From: Chaenocephalus aceratus
Taxonomy: Eukaryota > Chordata > Actinopteri > Perciformes > Channichthyidae
DNA: 64,000 bases
NCBI GenBank assembly: GCA_023974075.1
Contig: JAMFTG010000308.1
Span: 1-64,000, forward strand
Reading direction: 5' to 3'
The position numbers were made by a program, and so were the translations under genes. The notes beneath the pieces were generated by a model, which made no database searches, was not told where the DNA came from, and saw only the letters and a program-made list of their open reading frames with translations. Position 1 is the stretch's first letter, and every line of letters begins with the position of its first letter. Of the stretch, positions 34,965-46,419 are shown piece by piece.

Positions 34965-35690
34965 AATGGGATTTTTCCAGTGGATTTTGGATTATTGCAG
35001 AAAATAATCTCTGTGTTAAACGTTTATGATACTTACACATTTAGCTCAGCAGGATAATCTCCACATGTTAACTCCACTTTATGATTTCTGAAGTAAAAAA
35101 GCTAACATTAGGCTATAAAGGAACTACAGCACGTGACATGACTTCACGTCACCACCGCTAAGCTAAAGGAGGCTAATGTTGGGCTATAAAGGAACTACAG
35201 CACGTGACATGACTTCACGTCACCACCGCTAAGCTAAAGGAGGCTAATGTTGGGCTATAAAGGAACTACAGCACGGTCACATGACTTCACGTCACCACCG
35301 CTAAGCTAAAGGCGGCTAATGTTGGGCTATAAAGGAACTACAGCACGGTCACATGACTTCACGTCACCACCGCTAAGCTAAAGGAGGCTAATGTTGGGCT
35401 ATAAAGGAACTACAGCACGGTCACATGACTTCACGTCACCACCGCTAAGCTAAAAGCGGCTAATGTTGGGCTATAAAGGAACTACAGCACGGTCACATGA
35501 CTTCACGTCACCACCGCTAAGCTAAAGGGCTAGTGGCTAAGGACTAGCGTCATGACTCACGTACCTAAGCTAAAGGAACTACAGCACGGTCACATGACTT
35601 CACGTCACCACCGCTAAGCTAAAGGAGGCTAATGTTGGGCGTGATGACATGTAGTCGTGTAATTTAGACACTTGTTAGCATCTGCCTTTT
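34965..35690 (-). mobile_element. Family-A element with 72-bp minisatellite (copy 4)
   Basis: The left flank has CAGAAAATAATCTCTGTGTT, AGCAGGATAATCTCCACATG and TTATGATTTCTGAAGTAAA. The array (about 35095-35640) has seven to eight units, one of them scrambled at 35528-35572. The right flank reads ATTTAGACACTTGTTAGCAT, the inverse of the family left flank, so both flanks are present. Confidence 0.8.
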
Positions 35691-36801
35691 TTAACAGCAT
35701 TTGAAAAGGTCTCTAATGCTTGTTAATCGTAGTTTTTTAAACGTCTACCCCCGTCTTTGCTCTGCTCTCTGAGTGAGGCGACCTGAATGAGAAACTCGGC
35801 GACACAGAGAAACCTTTCAGCTCCTGCCTCCTAACTGCCCGTCGCTATGACGACAGAGGATTTGAGATGGGTTATCTGATGCTTTTTTACGGACTGTGTG
35901 TCTGAGTGTTTTTGTGAAGGAAACGGAGAAAGTTTGAAGCCTTAAAAGGACTCTAATGATACTAGAGTATACAGTTAATCTGATAGTTAGTGATGGATAA
36001 TTAATATCACTATTTATTACAGCCTGTAGGAGAAAATCATAACTCAAAAATCCTTAAAATCAGGTTCTTTTAGCAGCTTTTTTGGACACATATCTAAACT
36101 CCATCAAGGATTTTAGCATTTGCAGAACATTTACATGCATTTTGATGTCAACATATGAAGAGAGCTTAATTGAAACACTGAATGATGCCGGGTTTCTCTG
36201 GGTTTATCCAAAAGGTATTTAATGCATGTTTGGCTTGAAAAGAGAAATAATAATGTCTTTTTCTTTGTGTTATTAAACCTTGGAGTATCAGAGAAAAGGA
36301 CTGGCTGGAAACCTTTTCTGACAATACGCCCAAAACATCTTTCCAATATCCTCTAATTATTATACGGTCAATTTTTTAAGTTTCTAATACATTCCGTCAC
36401 TTTCCTGTGAAACATTGCGCCGTTTATATGAAGTGTGAAGCCGTTCGGAAAGTGACTTTGCGCTCCAGCGGTTTTCATGTGGAGGACAGGATAATATCCC
36501 CATCACCGCCACCACGCTTTCACGGAGTAATAATGAAGGTTGCCACTCGCTCTGAAGCGGAGTCAAGCGTTTGAATCTGTCCCGTGTAACCCCTCACCTC
36601 GTCTTAACTCTGGCGTCCCCTCCCTGAGAGCAGCGCTGTGTACGGTGTAGCCACGCAACTAAGGCATGATGTGATTGTCGCTGGCGTCTGGAATCAGCTT
36701 TCCCTTCTTTCCCCATCGCTTGTTTAACCTGTGCATGCGTGGGGCTGACTGCGTGTGTGCTGACGTATGTGTCCATTTAAACGTACGTAATTATATTTGT
36801 C

Positions 36802-36835
<34 letters not shown>

Positions 36836-37130
36836 TGAGAAAGGCCAGTCCGGGGTGAGCAATAAAACAACAGATTTACGACGCTGCCCTGTAGGTGCAA
36901 GCTCGCCCACTTCCTTTTCTTGGGAAGGCCTCTGTCATAAGAAGCCATTTCCCATACCAGCATTCATTTGGGGTTCTGTGTGCACTGGCTGGGAAGCAAC
37001 CTTTCATTTCTAATAATGGCATCGTGTGAAGCTCTGGTGTGGCGGCCCCTCACCCCCCCCCTCCAGCTTGCACTCACACCATTTTTACAACATATTTATT
37101 AACTTAAACCGATATATTCCTGCATTTTAA
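35691..37130. other. SMURF2 intron 1 stretch, one (GT)n tract
   Basis: A (GT)n tract of about 30 bp stands at 36803-36833. No gene recognised. Confidence 0.4.
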
Positions 37131-37133
37131 CTT

Positions 37134-37179
<46 letters not shown>

Positions 37180-37800
37180 GTTTATTTATAGCCCAATATC
37201 ACAAATGTTACATTTGTCTCAGTGGTCTTCACAGTGTGTACAGAATATCAGTATGACAATACGACACCCTCTGTCCTCAGACCCTCTGTCCTTAGACCCT
37301 CTGTCCTCAGACCCTCTGTCCTCAGACCCTCTGTCCTTAGACCCTCTGTCCTCAGACCCTCTGTCCTCAGACCCTCTGTTCCTTAGACCCCTCTGTCCTT
37401 AGACCCTCTGTCCTTAGACCCTCTGTCCTCAGACCCTCTGTCCTCAGACCCTCTGTCCTTAGACCCTCTGTCCTTAGACCCTCTGTCCTCAGACCCTCTG
37501 TCCTTAGACCCTCTGTCCTCAGACCCTCTGTCCTTAGACCCTCTGTCCTTAGACCTCTGTCTTAGACCCTCTGTCCTCAGACCCTCTGTCCTCAGACCCT
37601 CTGTCCTTAGACCCTCTGTCCTCAGACCCTCTGTCCTCAGACCCTCTGTCCTTAGACCCTCACATCGTACAAGGAAAAACTTCCGAAGAAAAACCCAGTT
37701 TAAGGGAACATGGGAGAAACCTCAGGGAGAGCAGCAGAGGAGGGATCCCTCTCCCAGGACGGACAGACGTGCAATAGATGCCGTGTGTAAATTGAAAAGA
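37134..37800 (+). mobile_element. Dispersed teleost repeat with internal 15-bp minisatellite
   Basis: A (TCAA)n tract (37134-37178) is followed by TTTATTTATAGCCCAATATC, a familiar dispersed repeat wording. The body continues after the array with ACATCGTACAAGGAAAAACT, ACCTCAGGGAGAGCAGCAGA and CTCCCAGGACGGACAGACG. Between them GACCCTCTGTCCTCA/TTA is repeated about 26 times (37264-37662). The single-copy form of this repeat usually has one ACCCTCTGTCCTTAG, in my recollection. Confidence 0.75.
37264..37662. repeat. 15-bp minisatellite, about 26 copies
   Basis: Unit GACCCTCTGTCCTCA or GACCCTCTGTCCTTA in irregular alternation, with three small indels near 37380-37565. Confidence 0.96.
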
Positions 37801-39429
37801 TAATACATTTGCAACATAGGTAGTCCACTTTACCTGCATATTGAAGTATGAATGGTTGTTGTTTGTATGTTGTACGTCTCTTGTTTATTTTTTAGTTTTT
37901 TTGATGGCACCCTAGCTCTACTCACCTCGTTGCAAATCTTTATTGTCGCATCCCTTTTGCGTACCTGCGCCCTTTGCTGTATCGTTGTGGGACTAATGAA
38001 GGACTTCTGATTGGAATCATTAGAGACAGTTTTACAAGCTGGAGGTGTGATGGAAATTCAGATGCATGCACACAGGAAGCAGAACCCCCCCTTAAGAAAG
38101 CCCCATCAAATATAAATGAGGCCAAATGAGGGTGACAGACGAAGGGTCCTACAAATCCAGCAGCCGAGCATGTCTGGACAATTCGAGTCCTTAATAATTG
38201 AAGCATCAGTCCGTGCTCCTCAGGACACCTTTTAGCTTTTATTTGACTATGCTAAAGCCACGTTTATGATTGGTCTGATGTCAGCAATGGTCGGTCCACT
38301 TTTCCTGCTTTTCCCAAATAGGAAACAAGGAAGTAAAAGGAGCTGAGATCTGCACAAGTGTTTAACTTTACTTTATTTAGTCATAACATATCTCCCGCTC
38401 TATTATCAGTTACATGTAAGCTAACACTTAGCTGCTGCACTAGCCTGCTGTGGAGGTTTAACACATTTCCAAAACGCATTTTAAATGTAGTCTCGTACCC
38501 CTGAAACATGGCCGCGTCTTACATCGGTGTAGACGTTAGCTACGAGCTATCGCTAACATCGGCAATCACACATTTGAAGTGTACGACATGGCAGTGTGCT
38601 AAGGGAAGTATCCGCGTTGAGGCCCAGCATTACAATCATGGACTTTTTAGTTGCATCTTCTAACGTGTATATGTTGTTCTAACTTTTACTTTACTCAGCC
38701 ATAACATATCTCCCGCTCTACTATCAAACTTAGTTACATTTGAGCTAACACTTCCTACTTTAGAGATTTCAAAACGTTTCCAAAATGTCTCGTACCCCTG
38801 AAACATGGCCGTGTCTGAGAGGTAGCAGACGTCGTGTTCTCCCTAAGCACACTTCTATTTCTGACTTTCTATTGCTCTCTCCTACATCCCTCTGTCTCTC
38901 CCAGTGCGGTACAGACTAGACCTTTCTTTTTGGCAACCTGCTTTGTGTGTTTTATATAATCTCCATGTTTGTCCTTTGGAAAGCTTTCGGACGGAGAGTT
39001 GACCTCACCTCGCTGCCTTCAAATGACATAGAGTTTATGTATATCGTCCTGACATGTTGCCGGTTGGATTCCTCTGCGTCCTGATTCCTCTCCTCGTGTT
39101 GCCTCAGACTCCTAATTGGCTTCCCTGCCTCCGTCGTCTGTCTCCTCCCGTTCCAGTGGTTTCCCCTCTGGTTGCAGATGTAATCCGGGCCACTTGTATG
39201 TTTTCACAAGGATCATATATAGGTATAATTGCAGTGTTGCCTTCCTGCTGTGTGGCTGGCTTATGTACTCACAGGAGGGCTGCAGGGTTTTAGCTAAGCT
39301 CATTCTGCCATTATGTGGGCCATGGCATGCTGGTTGCGTTGTGTATTTATTGTCATGCATTGTTTAGAGTCTCTTTACCCGGTGGTTTGCTTTTCTTTCT
39401 TTTGACCTACTGTGGATTTAATGTAAAAT
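37801..39429. other. SMURF2 intron 1 stretch with internal direct duplication
   Basis: No gene. Two related segments, about 38363-38515 and 38680-38816, share CATAACATATCTCCCGCTCT, GAGCTAACACTT-like words and TCTCGTACCCCTGAAACATG with an offset near 310 bases. Confidence 0.5.
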
Positions 39430-40812
39430 GATCCTTTGTTTCAGAAGGTTTTTCTATGTGTGTTTGGTTGTTAGCCTGAAATAAGGTCTGTGGTTAAACA
39501 CAAACTGAAGAGATTTAAATTCTACGACATAAAATAACGTCCCATAACCCACTGGTGGATTTAAACTACGGTTGCTAACAAGTGTCTAAATTAGACGACT
39601 AAACATCATCCACGACCAACGTTAGACCACCTTTAGCTTAGCGGTGGTGACTAAAGTCATGTGACCGTGCTGTAGTTCCTTTATAGCCCAACATTAGCCA
39701 CCTTTAGCTTAGCGGTGGTGACGTGAGTCATGTGAACCGTGCTGTAGTTCCTTATAGCCCAACATTAGCCTCCTTTAGCTTAGCGGTGGTGACGTGAAGT
39801 CATGTGACCGTGCTGTAGTTCCTTTATAGCCCAACATTAGCCTCCTTTAGCTTAGCGGTGGTGACGTGAAGTCATGTGACCGTGCTGTAGTTCCTTTATA
39901 GCCCAACATTAGCCACCTTAGCTTAGCGGTGGTGACGTGAAGTCATGTGACCGTGCTGTAGTTCCTTTATAGCCCAACATTAGCCGCCTTTAGCTTAGCG
40001 GTGGTGACGTGAAGTCATGTGACCGTGCTGTAGTTCCTTTATAGCCCAACATTAGCCACCTTTAGCTTAGCGGTGGTGACGTGAAGTCATGTGACCGCGC
40101 GTTGTAGTTCCTTTATAGCCCAACATTAGCCACCTTTAGCTTAGCGGTGGTGACTTAAAGTCATGTGACCGTGCTGTAGTTCCTTTATAGCCCAACATTA
40201 GCCACCTTTAGCTTAGCGGTGGTGACGTGAAGTCATGTGACCGTGCTGTAGTTCCTTTATAGCCCAACATTAGCCTCCTTTAGCTTAGCGGTGGTGACGT
40301 GAAGTCATGTGACCGTGCTGTAGTTCCTTTATAGCCCAACATTAGCCTCCTTTAGCTTAGCGGTGGTGACGTGAAGTCATGTGACCGTGCTGTAGTTTTT
40401 ATAGCCCAACATTAGCCACCTTTAGCTTAGCGGTGGTGACGTGAAGTCATGTGACCGTGCTGTAGTTCCTTTATAGCCCAACATTAGCCACCTTTAGCTT
40501 AGCGGTGGTGACGTGAAGTCATGTGACCGTGCTGTAGTTCCTTTATAGCCCAACATTAGCCACCTTTAGCTTAGCGGTGGTGACGTGAAGTCATGTGACC
40601 GTGCTGTAGTTCCTTTATAGCCCAACATTAGCCTCCTTTAGCTTAGCGGTGGTGACGTGAAGTCATGTGACCGTGCTGTAGTTCCTTTATAGCCCAACAT
40701 TAGCCGGCTTTAGCTTAGCGGTGGTGACGTGAAGTCATGTGACCGTGCTGTAGTTCCTTTATAGCCCAACATTAGCCGGCTTTAGCTTAGCGGTGGTGAC
40801 GTGAAGTCAGTG
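39430..40812 (+). mobile_element. Family-A element with 72-bp minisatellite (copy 5, longest)
   Basis: The left unique part has GTTAGCCTGAAATAAGGTCT, ACGACATAAAATAACGTCC and GGTTGCTAACAAGTGTCTAA. The array (about 39630-40810) has sixteen units, the longest of this family here, with a few units damaged by one-base losses. The right flank is absent: the array ends at GTGAAGTCAGTGTCAGTG. Confidence 0.82.
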
Positions 40813-41897
40813 TCAGTGTCGGTCTTCAAAAATACGTCATCACTGCACCACTTTATAGTGCTATTCACAATATTCTTATATTGTCTACGGTTTGCGGACA
40901 GAAGCATTTGAAAACATATTATATTCATCTGTTACAGGCAAGTTTTTTTACCTCTCTTAAAGCCTCAAAGCGTGCACACTTTCCTCTGAACCTCTTAGTA
41001 ATTAATCAGATCAGTGAAGAACCAGTTGTCTCAGGGGAAGTGTGTGTGGGTGTGTGTGTGTGTGTCGTCTGTGTGCTCAACAGCGATGCATACCAGATGT
41101 TTTAGAAATGAGGTGGGTTTCACTGGAACGTAACACATTCCCAGGGATGTTTGCGGAAAGAAATTCTTCCTCATCTGTGGAGCATGTTCTGCACCCCCCC
41201 CCCCCCCCCCATCCCCCGAGGAGGGATTGCATCCAGTTTTCATTTGCTGTCTTTTATAATGGGGGTTTTTGTCATTAAAACCACAGTCTCGTGCGTGTGT
41301 GTGTGTGTGTGTGTGTATGTGTGTGTGAGAGGCAGGTTGAATGTTTTAAGCTGCAGTCTACCACTATGGGTGTGTCTTTGTCTATTTGTGTTAGCAAAGT
41401 GAAGTCTGAGCACGCTCACCTGGACATGTAGGAAGTGGGAAAGCGAGACTAGAGGTAAAGCCACACAAATAATATGTCTGCCCTCTGATTGGTGGATTAA
41501 TTGACTAAAGGCTTCTTTTTGTTCTTGGTCGACTTGTTGCTGTTTTCGGGCTAAAGGACTGCTTTGCAAGAAACTAAAGTGCACATCTACAACCTATATA
41601 TCACACTACAGGAAATGGAAACCCCCAAAAAGTATGATAGGGCCCGTTAACTTCCATCATTCGACTCTAGAACATCCAAACAAAAATGCGTTTCTGGTTA
41701 ATTTACAAACACAAAGAGTACAAAAGGACAGGACAAATCTTGAATATAAGTATCAGTGATAAATGGAAGACTAAACGGTAACTATTACACGCGCCGTCTG
41801 TTACAGTCTCACATCTATTAAAACCAGTGAATCAGAGTCGACAGAAACCACATCAGTTCTGTTCCTCAGAAAAAGGTTATCAGAGAGAAGCTAAACC

Positions 41898-41937
<40 letters not shown>

Positions 41938-42324
41938 CATGAGTAGATCATTAGGGTCGACCTCGCTGCTGCTCTGGGAAGAGAGACGGAGACAAAACAT
42001 GTCCTCCTCCAGCTCAAAGGCTGGGTTTATAATGAGTGACATGTTCTCTAACGATCCAGCTGGTGTTAGATGTCGAAAAGCTTCGACCCTGAAGCTTCTG
42101 CAGGTGTCGGAGTGTGTGGATACAAAGATTGTACAGTTACATATCTAATGGGTCTGATGTTTTTGAACTAGACGTTTCCTGCTGTCTACACATACATCCC
42201 CACGTCTTTTCTTGCATTTTAGTTCAAACTCTACAAACCAACCGTAAGACTAAGACGTAAGATATATCCTGCTTCGATTTTAATTGTTATTGGTCTTTAA
42301 TTATGTCTTTCTTCTTTTTTTCAG
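40813..42324. other. End of SMURF2 intron 1, short CA/GT tracts
   Basis: Short tracts at 41041-41066 (GT), 41195-41211 (C run), 41297-41328 (GT) and 41900-41934 (CA). The intron ends in a T-rich tract and TCAG (42311-42324). Confidence 0.5.
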
Positions 42325-42363
42325 TCCTCTGCGCCAAAAACCTGGTGAAGAAGGACTTCTTCC
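42325..42363 (+). CDS. smurf2: SMURF2 coding exon 2 (39 bp, residues 18-31)
   Basis: Only 39 bases, encoding VLCAKNLVKKDFF with split codons at both ends. The acceptor is TTTTTTTCAG and the donor GTAAGT at 42364. TC completes Val18 and the final C is completed by GC of exon 3 to give Arg31. The LCAKNL.KKDFFR string is the first strand region of the C2 domain of SMURF proteins. The C2 domain mediates phospholipid/membrane targeting and autoinhibition of the HECT domain in this family. Val rather than Ala in KNLVKKD again favours SMURF2 over SMURF1. Confidence 0.94.
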
Positions 42364-42574
42364 GTAAGTATCTGCCATCATCGGCTCCTCGTACTGAAGC
42401 TGGTCGAGGCTGTGGGTGTTTGATGCATGCAAACTAAAAACCTCTTGAGAGAACATGGGCTTTGGGTCGATGAAGTTTAGCTGCTTCGAAGCTTTCAAAG
42501 ACAACAACTAGGATATTCTCATTTAGCCAATTAAACAGATAGGGAAGATTTACTTGCTACTCAGTGTTGTAGTC

Positions 42575-43610
42575 AAGTCACCAATTCACAAGTCCAAGTC
42601 CCTCTCGAGTCAGCACTCTTCGAGTCCGAGTCCAAGTCACCTAGGGAGAGTCGTAGTCGAGTCCAAGTCCGAGTCACCCAAGGAGTGTTCGAGTCGAGTC
42701 CGAGTCCAAGTCATCGTTACCTGTGTTCGAGTCCGAGTCCAAGTCCGAGTCATCCAAGGAGAGTCCGAGTCGAGTCCGAGTCATCGTTACCTGTGTTCGA
42801 GTCCAAGTCCGAGTCATCCAAGGAGAGTCCGAGTCGAGTCCGAGTCCGAGTCATCCAAGGAGAGTCCGAGTCCGAGTCGAGTCCGAGTCGAGTCCGAGTC
42901 ATCGTTACCTGTGTTCGAGTCCGAGTCCAATTCCGAGTCACCCAAGGAGAGTCCGAGTCGAGTCCGAGTCCAAGTCATCGTTACCTGTGTTCGAGTCCGA
43001 GTCCAAGTCCGAGTCATCCAAGGAGAGTCCGAGTCGAGTCCAAGTCATCGTTACCTGTGTTCGAGTCCGAGTCCAAGTCCGAGTCACCCAAGGAGAGTCC
43101 GAATCGAGTCCAAGTCATCGTTACCTGTGTTCGAGTCCGAGTCCAAGTCCGAGTCACCCAAGGAGAGTCCGAGTCGAGTCCGAGTCCAAGTCATCGTTAC
43201 CTGTGTTCGAGTCCGAGTCCAAGTCCGAGTCATCCAAGGAGAGTCTGAATCGAGTCCAAGTCCAAGTCATCGTTACCTGTGTTCGAGTCCGAGTCCAAGT
43301 CATCGTTACCTGTGTTCGAGTCCGAGTCCAAGTCCGAGTCACCCAAGGAGAGTCCGAATCGAGTCCAAGTCCAAGTCATCGTTACCTGTGTTCGAGTCCG
43401 AGTCCAAGTCATCGTTACTTGTGTTCGAGTCCGAGTCCAAGTCCGAGTCACCCAAGGAGAGTCGAGTCAGAGTCCAAGTCATCGTTACCTGTGTTCAAGT
43501 CGAGTCCGAGTCCAAGTCATCGTGCGCGAGAAGTCACGAGTCCAAGTCCGAGTCGCGTCAATCAGTGCGCGAGTCCGAGTCGAGTCACAAGTCCCGACTC
43601 GAGTACTCCA
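42575..43610. repeat. GAGTCC/GAGTCCAAGTCATC minisatellite, about 1 kb
   Basis: Six-base words GAGTCC and AAGTCC alternate with a longer block, CATCGTTACCTGTGTTCGAG, recurring about 15 times, and with CACCCAAGGAGAGTCC or CATCCAAGGAGAGTCC. This makes a hierarchical repeat. Because almost all pieces are multiples of three, frames remain open on both strands; the Ser-Pro-Ser-rich ORFs of up to 371 codons are artefacts. It lies in SMURF2 intron 2, about 210 bases after exon 2. Confidence 0.95.
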
Positions 43611-44022
43611 TCTCTGCTACATATGTCCTTGGAAGTAGGAGTCGTCTACAAAGTGCCCTGTTACTTTAAATAAACTCAAAACCGTGACTCGAGTGCAATT
43701 CCTAAATAAAGTTTTGTAAAAAGTCACTAAAGCACCTCAAAATCCCACTAACACCTAACGCCTTTCCTGTACTGGGGAAGGTTACAATCTGCATTCATTT
43801 CCCAGTAAATATACTTACTTTATTATACTTTAATATACTACATTAGTCACAGTTATTTATGTCCTTTAGCTCCGATTAACAGCAACTGAAATATTCCACA
43901 CTTTTTTTACGCTATGGCACACATTGAAGGAAATATATATTTTAAAGACGATGGACGATAGTTAGAAATGTAATAACGTACATTCAAAGCCGCCAAACTC
44001 CATTGACAATAGTCTAACTTAA

Positions 44023-44383
44023 AGGTGGGGTAGGTAAGTTTGAGAAACCGGCTCGAGATCGCTAGAATTTGAAAATACACAACCGGAGAAAATCTGCCAC
44101 TTCCTCACAGAGCCCCTCCTCCAACACACACGAACGCGCACGTGACCAATGAGGGCACGAGATAAGTTTGTTGCCCTGATGGAAGGCTGACAGGCAGGTA
44201 GGCCATCCAATCGGATTGGTTGTACTTTTTACAGTACTACGGCTTCAAGAGATGACATTTTTTTTATGGATTTGTTGTCAAAGCACTTCAGATATTCATT
44301 GCTATCGGGACCTTAAGAGCATTCCATGGAATATAACAGCAAGTGTATCTCGAGCCGTTTTCTGAAACTTACCTACCTCACCT
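44023..44383. mobile_element. piggyBac-like MITE, AGGTGGGGTAGGTAAG family (copy 1)
   Basis: The termini AGGTGGGGTAGGTAAGTTT and AAACTTACCTACCTCACCT are inverted repeats flanked by TTAA at 44019-44022 and 44384-44387, the piggyBac target site. The interior (CTGCCACTTCCTC, GCCCCTCCTCCAACACACAC, GCTGACAGGCAGGTAGGCCA) recurs at 52.5-52.8 kb. No transposase. Confidence 0.9.
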
Positions 44384-44842
44384 TTAAGGACTATAATCAA
44401 ACATACTTAATTGAAACTTGAAATAAAAAAAAATAAACATCCTTTTTTCGTCTTGCCAACGTCACCATATGTTTAAAGGAGAGAGTAACGGTCCACTGCC
44501 TCCCTCTTATCCACGGGCTACTGGCACTGCTAACAGCACGGCCTAGCATGTTTCCCCCCTGCATATACGCGCTAATTTCGGTGGGAAAACAGGCTCAACG
44601 TACAGTGGATATATTCCCATTTCGGACAGTGTTTCTGCTAACCGCTTTGCATCAAACCCCCAGTTAATGTTCTCCACTCCAGCCGTAATACGTGAGGGTG
44701 CTGCCGCGAGTGTTTTGGTGTGTTTGGGGCGGGCTGTCATGGTGAGTGAGCATCTGAAGGTCTTCTGCTCACTCAGGTGGTTTCTGTGGTGCCCATTCCT
44801 GCCATTCCTCCTCCTGAGCTGAGCAAACACCCAGTCGCACTG

Positions 44843-44848
<6 letters not shown>

Positions 44849-44874
<26 letters not shown>
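44849..44874. repeat. (GT)n microsatellite
   Basis: About 13 GT units. Confidence 0.9.
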
Positions 44875-44875
<1 letters not shown>

Positions 44876-44919
44876 GTCATTCTGTTACAACAACTAACCA
44901 CATTACTGATTTAAATAGA

Positions 44920-45055
44920 GCGGTGCGAGAATGAGTCTTCAGCCCTGAAATGAGTCAGCATGTTACCACGGTTACCACCTGTTCCCTCATCTGCAAGATG
45001 TCCGAATGTGTCTTTTGGTTATTATCCTGAAATAAAGTCTGTGGCTAACACAAGA
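44920..45055 (+). mobile_element. Family-A left-end fragment without array
   Basis: GAGCGGTGCGAGAATGAGTC, GTCCGAATGTGTCTTTTGGT and TTATCCTGAAATAAAGTCTG match the left unique part of family A (7.1, 39.4, 61.3, 62.7 kb). It breaks off at the hAT insertion site at 45056. Confidence 0.6.
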
Positions 45056-45063
45056 GATTAGAC

Positions 45064-45756
45064 CAGGGGTGTCCAAACTACGGCCCGGGGGCCAAATGCG
45101 GCCCTCGTCGAATTCAAAAGGTATAATGAAATACGGCCCGAAAATGAAACTTGTGCTTGTCTTATATTTTACTTCTTAACTATACATATATCACACAGTA
45201 GTATTCATGTAAGCCCACTTTTCAAATAAATTCAGTCAATTAGAGTTGGAAACATTTTCTGACATATCTTAGTGGATAAGAAAAAAGCCCAATAACTTGT
45301 TTACATAACAAGCTTGAAATAAACTAGTAAGTAATTAAGTAAGTTATTTATATAGCACCCTTCTCAACACGGATGTACAAAGTGCTTTACAGTACAGTAC
45401 ACAGGACACAATTCACAATACAACTATAAAATGTAGAATAAAAGGCATCAGGTAATACATAGGATAAAACATACGACAAAACACCAATAATAATAAAAAA
45501 AAAAAAAAAAAGAAGACAGCCACGAACTCACCTCCTCCGACGACCCAAAGGCCTGTCGGAAGAGGTGGGTCTTTAACCGCCCCTTAAAAATCTCATATTT
45601 CTCCTTATTGTAATCTTCTGTTTTGAGGGATGAGCTGCCAACACTCAGAAGCACCGTGTACCTACGTTCCATTGATTCTGCCAACTTATAACTGAGGCGA
45701 TATACTTCTAGTGAGCGGCCCAGCCCTTCGTATATTTTTCTGTATGGACCCCCCTG
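45064..45756. mobile_element. hAT-type element, CAGGGGTGTCCAAACTACGG family
   Basis: The left end reads CAGGGGTGTCCAAACTACGG, the right end GTATGGACCCCCCTG. Target duplications GATTAGAC and GATTAGAT (45056-45063, 45757-45764) match at 7 of 8. Inside, about 45330-45690 holds a different dispersed repeat (TATTTATATAGCACCCTTCT, GGAAGAGGTGGGTCTTTAAC), probably a nested LINE- or SINE-type tail whose - strand frame includes FKGRLKTHLFRQAFG. Confidence 0.85.
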
Positions 45757-46059
45757 GATTAGATCAACGTTTGTTTGTTTGCCACAAAGATTATTTTTGT
45801 AATAAGGGAGATGCTAACTTCCAGGTTGCCATCTCTGCACCGCTCTATATCGCCTCACCTCATTTGAAACTGGTTGTTTTGTGTGTTGTGAATAATCATG
45901 TGGTGTTTTTTCCCAATCAGACCAGTTCACGGGGTATTCTGTATGTTTCAAAGTGGGCTTGATTGAGGTGCTTATCCATGTTGGTTTATTAAATACAGTA
46001 GATGATGATTGGAGTACAAACCTAGAAGCTAGGCAATGTACTGCTGTGAAACGGGGGGG

Positions 46060-46330
46060 GGGGGGGCAACCACATTTAGTTTAGCCATACAAAATATCCA
46101 TATTGGTTTAAATGATGAACCATCCAGATCTCTCAGGTCTTCAGGGACTGGCCAGCTTCCTGTCCCCAGAGTCAGAGCTAAACATGGAGAAGTTCAGTTA
46201 TTATGCTCCAAACATCTGGAACAAGCTCCCAGAAACCTGCAGGTCCGCTGCAACTCTTACTACTTTTAAATCCAGACTGAAGACTTTTCTTTTTGTAGCT
46301 GCTTTTAATTGATATATTCACATCTTAAAC
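46060..46330 (+). pseudogene. L2-like LINE ORF2 C-terminal remnant
   Basis: In the + strand frame 46112-46312, EKFSYYAPNIWNKLPETCRS then TTFKSRLKTFLFVAAFN and a stop match the conserved C-terminal W-N-x-L-P ... FK-x-x-LKT-x-LF wording of L2-type LINE polyproteins. The upstream coding part is lost, so this is a short 5'-truncated or decayed copy. Confidence 0.72.
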
Positions 46331-46419
46331 TGCCACGGCTGGACTGTTAGCACACATGTGAAGTTTGAGCACTTTTTGAAAATGTTCATAGGAGTTATAC
46401 ATTACATTAGGAGGTTACA

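Noticed and set aside
42554..43673. 371-codon Ser/Pro/Arg-rich ORF resembling an SR protein
   Set aside because: Encoded by the GAGTCC array, with similarly long frames on both strands and in shifted frames; no start context or splice structure.
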